From: Paenibacillus_S vulneris
GTDB taxonomy: Bacteria; Bacillota; Bacilli; Paenibacillales; NBRC-103111
DNA length: 64,000 nt
NCBI RefSeq assembly: GCF_039543185.1
Contig: NZ_BAABJG010000055.1
Span: forward strand, 248,001-312,000
Reading direction: 5' to 3'
The translations under genes and the position numbers were made by a program. Below are positions 17,739 through 24,952 of the stretch, in pieces. Below the pieces are notes generated by a model. The model worked only from the letters and a program-made list of their open reading frames with translations. It was not told the origin of the DNA and did no database searches. How positions within the stretch are numbered: position 1 is the first letter of the stretch; the number at the start of each line of letters is the position of its first letter.

Positions 17739-20090
17739 CTAAGCTTGCTTAGTTTGGGATAATTCCGGCAGCTTCTGGGCTTTAACCACATAGGTTGAAC
17801 CTTCAAGCACATCGAACTCAATCACGTATCCTGAGATACGGGTATCCACGACCTTGCCGTTCGTCTCTACCGAGAAGGAGGAATTGGCTTGCTGGCTGAC
17901 GATCCGGCAGACGTTATTTCTCGTTGCTTTAATGACGCAATAAGTCAGCGCGCCATCCTCCCATTCCATGCCGATTTCGAAGCCGCCCCGTGCGCGAAAG
18001 CCGGAAACCTTGCCGCTGCTCCACGCTTCAGGCAATGCGGGCAGCAGCGTGATTTCTCCACGGTGCGATTGCAGCAGCATTTCGGCGATCCCCGCCGTTC
18101 CGCCAAAATTACCGTCGATCTGGAATGGCGGATGATTATCGAATAAATTAGGCAATGTCGATTGCGAGAGCAGCATTCTCAGATGCTCGTAAGCCTGCTC
18201 CGCATCCTCCAATCTGGCGTAAAAATTCAGTATCCATGCGCGGCTCCACCCCGTATGGCCGCCTCCGTTCTCCAGCCTGCGCTCCAGCGTGCGCCTAGCT
18301 GCCTGCGCCCATTCCGGCGTATGGCGAACATGGATGAGCTCTCCCGGATGAAGCGCGAACAAATGCGAGATATGACGATGACCCGGATGAACCTCTTCCC
18401 AATCCTCCACCCACTCCTGCAGCTGCCCATATTTGCCGATCTGCGGCTTTGGCAGCTTGCTCAGCGCGATTTCCCACTGCGTGCGAATCGCCTCATCCAT
18501 ATGCAATATTTGCGATGCGTCCACGCAGGCCTGGAACAAGGTATATACAATCTGAGTATCCATGGACGGACCAATGGATAAGCAGCCGACACTGCCGTCG
18601 GAGCCGATATATTTATTTTCAGGTGAAGTGGACGGCCCTGTAACCAATCGCCCTTGTTTATCCTCAAACATATAATCAAGGAAAAACTCCGCCGCCTCCC
18701 GCATGACTGGGTAAGCGCGTTCACGCAAAAACGTTTCATCCAGACCATAGCGGAAATGCTCCCACAAATGCAGAGACAGCCAAGCCGCTCCCATCGGCCA
18801 TATAGAGCCCGGCATAAAATTGCCCTCGATTTGGGTTGCACCCCACATATCGGTATTATGGTGCGCCACAATGCCTTTGCAGCCATATACCTTTTGAGCG
18901 GTTATCCGCCCATTAGGCCGCATACGATCAATCAAATCGAACAGCGGCTCGTGACATTCAGCCAAATTGCACACCTCGGCAGGCCAGTAATTCATCTCGG
19001 TGTTAATGTTAATGGTGTATTTGCTTTCCCATGGCGGCGTAAAGCTCTCATTCCATATGCCCTGCAAATTGGCAGGGTTTGACCCCGGACGAGAGCTTGC
19101 CATCAACAGGTAACGGCCAAACTGAAAATACAGGGAAATGAGCGCCGGGTCATCACCGCCGTCTTTAAAACGCTGAAGACGGGCATCCGTAGGAAGGGAA
19201 GCGGTTTCAACAGAAGTGCCCTGATGGCCCAATTCGAGACTGACCCTCCTCATTTTGGAAATATGGTCCTCCAGATGATCCTGCTTTACCTTCTCATAGC
19301 CTTTCGCAGCGGCCTTCTCCAGCTGCTGAATGCATTCTCCAAGCGGATCTTCACAGCGGAATGTCGTCCCCGCCGCCAAGTATATCGTTACGGCATTGGC
19401 CTTGTTAACCGAGAGGAAATCGCCGATGATGCTGACGGTCCCGCCTTCGGCCACGGCTTTCACCGCTGCACACAGCGTCACCCCGTCCCTGCCGCATTCC
19501 CCACGCATAACGAGCGTATCCTTGCCGAAGCGATGCGAGCCCTCGTCGAACGGTCTGCGGCTCAAATTCATCCTTAAATTCAAGGTAGACGGGCGATCGC
19601 AGGATACACGAATCACGATGACCTGGTCGACCGCACTGCTGAACAGCTCCCTCACGTGGCGGACATCATTCAAGCTATAGCATACATGGGCAATTCCTTC
19701 TTCAATGTCCAGATCTCGGTAATAATTGGAGATCATCTTTTTCTCGCCGTCATGGTACAGATGAAGCTCTCCCAACGGCTGGTAAGGGTGAAGCGATTTG
19801 GGAATCGACATCATTCCCATTTGCGCCAATTCCTCCGCTTCCACATGCTTCCCCTGCATTAACAGGCGGCGGACCTCCGGCAAATATTTGCGTCCGTCCG
19901 GATTATTGCCGTTGACCGGTCCGCCATACCAGACAGAATCTTCGTTCAGCTGAAGCCGTTCCGTATTCACTTTGCCGAATATCATCGCCCCAAGCCTTCC
20001 ATTGCCGATAGGAAGTGCATCAGTCCAGGCTCTGGCCGGCTTTTCATACCACAATTTCATATTCGAGTTCGATTTGTTCATGGATACCAT
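17739..20090 (-). CDS. GH95 alpha-L-fucosidase / alpha-L-galactosidase
   Basis: 783 aa, a usual GH95 length without extra modules. N-terminal beta domain with WTDALPIGNGRLGAMIFG (22-39) and LQLNEDSVWYGGP; the (alpha/alpha)6 barrel carries NLQGIWNES (341-349), NINTEMNYWPAE (361-372), HHNTDMWG (410-417), PSTSPEN (486-492), YGQLQEW (554-560) and QIDGNFGGTAG (657-667), all hallmarks of the family. AAGGAG lies 7 bases before the ATG. There is no signal peptide. GH95 enzymes remove alpha-1,2-L-fucose, and some remove alpha-L-galactose from rhamnogalacturonan II. It is the last gene of the ABC-transporter operon. A second GH95 is at 35798. Confidence 0.95.
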   Translation of the reverse strand: MVSMNKSNSNMKLWYEKPARAWTDALPIGNGRLGAMIFGKVNTERLQLNEDSVWYGGPVNGNNPDGRKYLPEVRRLLMQGKHVEAEELAQMGMMSIPKSLHPYQPLGELHLYHDGEKKMISNYYRDLDIEEGIAHVCYSLNDVRHVRELFSSAVDQVIVIRVSCDRPSTLNLRMNLSRRPFDEGSHRFGKDTLVMRGECGRDGVTLCAAVKAVAEGGTVSIIGDFLSVNKANAVTIYLAAGTTFRCEDPLGECIQQLEKAAAKGYEKVKQDHLEDHISKMRRVSLELGHQGTSVETASLPTDARLQRFKDGGDDPALISLYFQFGRYLLMASSRPGSNPANLQGIWNESFTPPWESKYTININTEMNYWPAEVCNLAECHEPLFDLIDRMRPNGRITAQKVYGCKGIVAHHNTDMWGATQIEGNFMPGSIWPMGAAWLSLHLWEHFRYGLDETFLRERAYPVMREAAEFFLDYMFEDKQGRLVTGPSTSPENKYIGSDGSVGCLSIGPSMDTQIVYTLFQACVDASQILHMDEAIRTQWEIALSKLPKPQIGKYGQLQEWVEDWEEVHPGHRHISHLFALHPGELIHVRHTPEWAQAARRTLERRLENGGGHTGWSRAWILNFYARLEDAEQAYEHLRMLLSQSTLPNLFDNHPPFQIDGNFGGTAGIAEMLLQSHRGEITLLPALPEAWSSGKVSGFRARGGFEIGMEWEDGALTYCVIKATRNNVCRIVSQQANSSFSVETNGKVVDTRISGYVIEFDVLEGSTYVVKAQKLPELSQTKQA

Positions 20091-20137
20091 GTCATCGCTC
20101 CTTCTGGGTCCTGTTTCAGGCTTTTCCCCATTAGCTA

Positions 20138-21574
20138 TTAGTTCGATTTTTTTCTAATACGTAACGCATAGTACAGCTTGGAAGGCAGATCAATCCGGAA
20201 TCGGCCTTGGAACGTCTCTTCCAGTGTCGTTATCGTCATGTTCCAGGTGTCAATTACGTCCACTTCGTACTCACCCTCTGGCAGCTCGAATACGCGGTAA
20301 GAGAACCGATGAGGCCCGAAGTATTGTAAATAATATTCCCCGCTTACCTCCAGTGTAGCTGCGTCCATTCTGTCACTGCTGTATGTGATATGTGCTGGCG
20401 CTTCCTCAAGAAGGCTCCGCAAGAAGGCGATTCTCGGGATGCTTTCTCCGCGAAGCCGCCCGCCATGAGACCACCAGAGGACTTCGTCCTCATTCACATC
20501 ATCGTTCACATAGGTTTCCCCATGTGTCACGTAGCCGCCGCGAAAGTTTCCTTCCCATATTCGCAGTACCATTTCCTCGGCAGTCAAGCTGCCCCAGCGG
20601 GCATCGAGGTTCCCTTCATACTCACAATCATCGATGATAACGGGTTTGCCGTATTGCCTGGTGTAATCCGATGCTACTCTGATATCCGGGTTCTGTAAGC
20701 TAACATGAGTGACCCAGGGGGCCCCGAAATCATGCCAGTTACGACATGAACGCAGATGTCCGCCGGAATCGTATTCCTGAAGCATTGTAAAGTATCGGTT
20801 CCAAACCTCCGGCCGCTTCTGCTTCATCAGGTCATATTCGTTGGCAAGAGACCACCATACGTTGGGATAAGCACCAAGCCGGGCGATCACATAACGCAGA
20901 TAACGCTCGTCCTGTTCAGAGGTCAAACGGTCAAAGCCCCAGCGCCCTTCGTCATACGGATGAAACAAGATCAGATCGGCTTCGATGCCGAGCTTGCCCA
21001 AATCCGCTATTCTGCGTTCCAGATGAGCAAAATAGCCGGGATTGAATCTGTCATAATCGAAGCCTTGTTCTACAGAGCCCTCGAAAGGATATTCGATCGG
21101 CTCTCCCCTATTAAACTCGCAGTTTATCGGGAATACGCACATTCGTACTTTGTTAAAGGGGGCATGCATCAATGTACGCAGCGTCTCTTCCTGTAGCTCT
21201 TCCGATTGCAAATGCCACACGTAGCAGGTTGTACCCACCGGGATATAACGGGTACCATCGGCATATTGAAAATGTACGTTCCCTTTAATCCTGACAGGTC
21301 CATGATGACCCGGCTCCGGAGTTGTACAAATAAATTGTCCCGTCATGCCGTTGAAGCCCGGATCATTGCTGGTGACCGTAAAAGTCCATTCGCCTTGCTC
21401 CTGCGGCATAAAGCGGATACAGTATGTTCCGCCTCCGTCATAGAAGCCTTCCGACACCGCTTCATATCGCCCGTTCCTGAAGCTCGCGCTTAAGGAGATA
21501 TCAGTAAACGGGTTCCCAGCCGAAGGACCATTCAGCTTCAGCTCAAACATTCCCCATTGAGCAACTGTATCCAT
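20138..21574 (-). CDS. DUF5060 + DUF4038 (apiosidase-fold) + DUF5605 glycosidase-like protein, copy A
   Basis: 478 aa. An N-terminal beta sandwich (DUF5060-like, residues 1-90: WGMFELKLNGPSAGNPF), a TIM barrel of the DUF4038 type (PVGTTCYVWH, FNKVRMCVFP, DLILFHPYDEG), and a C-terminal beta domain. The probable acid/base Glu is in WWSLANEYD; IIDDCEYEGN holds a candidate nucleophile. Members of this fold include apiosidases and related glycosidases. No signal peptide. It is a tandem paralog of the next gene upstream, with 33 bases between them, in the ABC operon. Specificity is not evident from sequence. Confidence 0.85.
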   Translation of the reverse strand: MDTVAQWGMFELKLNGPSAGNPFTDISLSASFRNGRYEAVSEGFYDGGGTYCIRFMPQEQGEWTFTVTSNDPGFNGMTGQFICTTPEPGHHGPVRIKGNVHFQYADGTRYIPVGTTCYVWHLQSEELQEETLRTLMHAPFNKVRMCVFPINCEFNRGEPIEYPFEGSVEQGFDYDRFNPGYFAHLERRIADLGKLGIEADLILFHPYDEGRWGFDRLTSEQDERYLRYVIARLGAYPNVWWSLANEYDLMKQKRPEVWNRYFTMLQEYDSGGHLRSCRNWHDFGAPWVTHVSLQNPDIRVASDYTRQYGKPVIIDDCEYEGNLDARWGSLTAEEMVLRIWEGNFRGGYVTHGETYVNDDVNEDEVLWWSHGGRLRGESIPRIAFLRSLLEEAPAHITYSSDRMDAATLEVSGEYYLQYFGPHRFSYRVFELPEGEYEVDVIDTWNMTITTLEETFQGRFRIDLPSKLYYALRIRKKSN

Positions 21575-21607
21575 GGCAGTGCCAATCCTCCCTTCTAGAT
21601 CCTATGG

Positions 21608-23056
21608 TTACACTCTCGTTAGACGCAGAGCCATATAGGGCCTGCCGGGAAGCTTCACCTTGGTTATTCCGCGGTATATCCCTTCTACCGGAGTTATGGT
21701 CATATTCCAGCAATCGATAATCTCGATCCGGAACTCCGTATCCTTTCCGAGCTCTACCATTTTATAAGCATGCTGATGGCGGCCGAAATACATTAATTTA
21801 TACTGGCCTTCCCCGGCAGAAGCAATCCAGTCTTCCGGTGCTTCCTCGATAATCCGGCGCAGAAAGGCAATTCGTTCCATGCACTCGCCGTAGATTTTGC
21901 CTCCGAACGAAATCCATGCACGGGTCTCACGGTCTATGAACGACTCTCCATGGGCAACAAATCCTCCTCTGGAGAAGCCCTCCCAGAACCGGTGAGTCAT
22001 TTCTTCCCCGGAAATATTGCCCCATCTCCTCGAGCTATTCCCTTCATAAGAGATCTCATCAATCACGATAGGCTTTGGAGCAGTCTCTCGCCATACGCTT
22101 GTGAGCTCCGCATCCCAGTGCTGGATGCTTTGATGAGTTATCCAAGGCTTGGTGAAATCATACAGTGTCGATGTTTTGTACATCTTCGTGCCGTTATGAA
22201 TCGACCGCAGGTGCTGGTACGGATCGTATCGCTGCACATATTGAATGAGCTGATCCCACTCAGCTACCGTTTTGAATTTATTGAAATCGTACTCGTTAGA
22301 CAAAGACCACCATACATTTCTGTAGGCGGCAAGCCGGGCGATAACATAACGAAGATAAAAGCGGTCTGTTTCCTCGTCCATGTTATCAAAGCCCCAATGA
22401 CCCTTATCGTAAGGGTGGTACAATATCAAATCCGCTTCGATGCCAAGCTGCTGCAAATCCTCGATTCTACGCTCCAAATGCGCAAAGAAATCGGGATTAA
22501 ATCTTGTTTTATCGGTATCCTCCGGACATGTACCGGCAAAAGCAAGAGCAGGCGGCTTCATATCTCTTGTCGGCAGCAGGCACATTCTAACTTTATTGAA
22601 CGGGGAGTTCGCCAGCGTCTGCAGCGTATGCTCCTCCAATTCCTCGTTGCCCAGATGGGTCCAATGATAGCAGGTAGTGCCGAAGGGCAAATAGCGAGTG
22701 CCGTCTTCATAAGCAAAATAGTATTTGTTTTGGACTCTAACCGGCCCGTGATTGCCGCTGGATGGCTCTACGCAATCGAACTCGCCGGTGATCCCGTCAA
22801 GCTCCGGGCGGTTGCTTCGGGTCTCGTACCGCCATCTTCCTATCTGGCCAGGCATAAAGCGAATCCGGTATCGTCCCTCGCCATCATAGAAGCCGTCAGG
22901 CTCTACCACCTTATTTTTATATTGAAATTTGGCGCTTAGCTGCACCTCTTGAAACGGATTGCCCGTGGACAGTCCGTGTAGAACAAGCTCAAACCGCCCC
23001 CAACGCTCCACACTCTGCAGTTGATCGTTCATACTTGCATTGTCCGCTCCTTCCAT
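21608..23056 (-). CDS. DUF5060 + DUF4038 (apiosidase-fold) + DUF5605 glycosidase-like protein, copy B
   Basis: 482 aa, with the same layout as copy A: WGRFELVLHGLSTGNPF, PFGTTCYHWTH, DLILYHPYDKGHWGF, WWSLSNEYDFN (probable acid/base Glu) and VIDEISYEGN (candidate nucleophile Glu). Copy B keeps Glu (DEISYE) where copy A has Asp-Asp-Cys (DDCEYE), so the two may differ in specificity or activity. The start is uncertain: the ATG at 23056 has no good site upstream, whereas AAGGAG lies 14 bases before the in-frame ATG at 23032, whose product lines up better with copy A. It follows the permease genes directly. Confidence 0.85.
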   Translation of the reverse strand: MEGADNASMNDQLQSVERWGRFELVLHGLSTGNPFQEVQLSAKFQYKNKVVEPDGFYDGEGRYRIRFMPGQIGRWRYETRSNRPELDGITGEFDCVEPSSGNHGPVRVQNKYYFAYEDGTRYLPFGTTCYHWTHLGNEELEEHTLQTLANSPFNKVRMCLLPTRDMKPPALAFAGTCPEDTDKTRFNPDFFAHLERRIEDLQQLGIEADLILYHPYDKGHWGFDNMDEETDRFYLRYVIARLAAYRNVWWSLSNEYDFNKFKTVAEWDQLIQYVQRYDPYQHLRSIHNGTKMYKTSTLYDFTKPWITHQSIQHWDAELTSVWRETAPKPIVIDEISYEGNSSRRWGNISGEEMTHRFWEGFSRGGFVAHGESFIDRETRAWISFGGKIYGECMERIAFLRRIIEEAPEDWIASAGEGQYKLMYFGRHQHAYKMVELGKDTEFRIEIIDCWNMTITPVEGIYRGITKVKLPGRPYMALRLTRV

Positions 23057-23071
23057 GGAAATGGTGACAGG

Positions 23072-23977
23072 CTATTTGATGCCGGAATGAGCCATAGTCG
23101 CAATGACCTTGCTTTGGAACAATAGAAAAATAATCAGGTTCGGCAAAAACATAAGCAGTGCAGCGGCCGCCGCCGCCCCTTGCCTGGCTACATTGTTCGC
23201 CATCCCGCTCGTCAGCGTAGAGATGTAGAACGGAAACGTCTTCATCTCTTCTTGCTGCATGAACAAGGTCGATGTTTCCGTATTACCCCAAGCGGCGTTA
23301 AAAGCAATAATACCAATGGTCGCTACCGCCGGCATAATGACGGGCAGCACGATCTTCATGAAGATCGTATACTCCCTCGCTCCGTCCATTTTGGCTGAAT
23401 CCAGAAGCTCGTTAGGGAGCTGATCGATAAACTGCTTCATCAGGAAGACGCCTGTCGGCACGGCTACCATCGGCATAATGTGGCCGAAGTACGTGTTCAT
23501 GATACCCAGCTTGCTGACCACCAGATAGCGGGGAATAGCCACAGTCTCAGGCGCAAAGAGCAGCGTCAGCAGGATCATGCCGAACACAATTTTGTGCCCC
23601 GGGAACTTATGCTTCGATATCGGGTAAGCGCACATCGCGCTCACTATAGTTACAATAATAACGCACAATATGGCTACGACAACACTATTAAAAATATAAC
23701 GGGTTATCGGAATCGCAGTCCCTTTGGTAATGGCCAGCAGCTCTACGAAATTTTGAAAGGAGGGATTCCGGACAAAGATGTTGGGCGGGTAAATAAACAG
23801 CTCCTGATACGGCTTCAGCGCATGGTTCAATATATAAACCAACGGCATCAGCATAAAAATACTTAGAGCAATCAGCAAAAACACGGCAAACTTCTCCGTC
23901 GGGCCCAACCGATGCAGCTTTGACCTATTCCGCCACGGAAAAAGCTTCCCGAGCGTTTCTGAGCCCATGACTTTCAT
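23072..23977 (-). CDS. Carbohydrate ABC transporter permease, MalG/AraQ type
   Basis: 301 aa with six predicted membrane segments (for example FAVFLLIALSIFMLMPLVYIL at residues 29-49). The EAA cytoplasmic loop that docks with the ATPase reads ~REYTIFMKIVLPVIMPAV. AAGGAGG is 8 bases before the ATG, which directly follows the TAG of the upstream permease. It forms the translocation channel with the 23978 gene; energy comes from the MsmX-type ATPase at 27930. This is the family that imports oligosaccharides such as those from pectin, xylan or arabinan. Confidence 0.95.
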   Translation of the reverse strand: MKVMGSETLGKLFPWRNRSKLHRLGPTEKFAVFLLIALSIFMLMPLVYILNHALKPYQELFIYPPNIFVRNPSFQNFVELLAITKGTAIPITRYIFNSVVVAILCVIIVTIVSAMCAYPISKHKFPGHKIVFGMILLTLLFAPETVAIPRYLVVSKLGIMNTYFGHIMPMVAVPTGVFLMKQFIDQLPNELLDSAKMDGAREYTIFMKIVLPVIMPAVATIGIIAFNAAWGNTETSTLFMQQEEMKTFPFYISTLTSGMANNVARQGAAAAAALLMFLPNLIIFLLFQSKVIATMAHSGIK

Positions 23978-24952
23978 CTATTCGTCCTCCTTCGTACCGA
24001 ACAATCTCCAGCAGAGCTTATTGGCAACGTAAATAAGAATAAGAAGAAATACAGATAAGGCGCTTGCATACCCCAGCTCGAAACGGGTAAACCCGTAATC
24101 GTCGATTTGGCTGATGATCAAATGTCCGGAATATTGAGGCGTCGGGTTCATTCCGGCCAGCTGGGTACCGATCCCGCCGGCCTTGAACGCCCCGACAATG
24201 GCCATCACCGCACCGAACAGCATCTGAGGCTTGGTTGATGGGATCGTAATGTACCAGATCTCCTCCAGCTTGCTCTTGATCCCGTCGAGTCGGCCTGCTT
24301 CATAGAGCTCGTTATTGACATTCAATATGCCGGCCAGCATCGCCAGAAAGCCGATTCCCATACTGGACCACAGCGTAACAACGATCATGGAGGACATCAG
24401 ATATTCCTTACTTGTTACCCATAGGATCGGTTGATTAATAAGACCCAGCTTAATAAGAAAGCTGTTCAAATAGCCGATGCGGTCGCCGGATAAGAGCGGC
24501 AGCCAAATGATGCTCATCGCTACTCCGCCCGCTAGGGACGGAGTATACAGCGCGAGCGTAAACCATTTGCGGTAAACTCCCGGCAGGATGGAGATGAGCC
24601 AAGCCAGCAGGAAGGAGGCGATATAGCCTCCCGGGCCTACGATGGTTGCGAACTTGAAGGTGTTCGGAATCGCATATTTGATCAGAATCAAATCCTGCGA
24701 CAGCATATACCGGAAATTTTCCCACCCTACGAATCTGGGGGGCTCCAAGGAATTGTAATAAGTAAAGCTAAGCCCGAAGGCGGCGATAACAGGAATCATG
24801 ATAAAGATAATGAAACATACCATAAACGGCGCAATAAACACATAAGAAGCACGGTACTCCCACATCATCTGAATCGGCGAAACCCATTTCGGCTTCAGAC
24901 GGCTCGTGGAGGTATGCATGTTCGGCAGCGTCCTGGATTCACTTTTTAACAT
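23978..24952 (-). CDS. Carbohydrate ABC transporter permease, MalF/LplB type
   Basis: 324 aa, about six membrane segments (YVFIAPFMVCFIIFIMIPVI at residues ~33-52 is the first). The EAA loop is GRLDGIKSKLEEIWYITIP. The ATG lies 14 bases inside the 3' end of the binding-protein gene, with AAGGAG 9 bases before it, so translation is coupled. It is the partner of the 23072 permease. The N-terminal extension of ~30 residues before the first membrane segment is usual for this subfamily. Confidence 0.95.
   Translation of the reverse strand: MLKSESRTLPNMHTSTSRLKPKWVSPIQMMWEYRASYVFIAPFMVCFIIFIMIPVIAAFGLSFTYYNSLEPPRFVGWENFRYMLSQDLILIKYAIPNTFKFATIVGPGGYIASFLLAWLISILPGVYRKWFTLALYTPSLAGGVAMSIIWLPLLSGDRIGYLNSFLIKLGLINQPILWVTSKEYLMSSMIVVTLWSSMGIGFLAMLAGILNVNNELYEAGRLDGIKSKLEEIWYITIPSTKPQMLFGAVMAIVGAFKAGGIGTQLAGMNPTPQYSGHLIISQIDDYGFTRFELGYASALSVFLLILIYVANKLCWRLFGTKEDE

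Noticed and set aside
21950..22939. 329-codon plus-strand frame
   Set aside because: Antisense to the apiosidase-fold copy B, whose motifs are on the minus strand.
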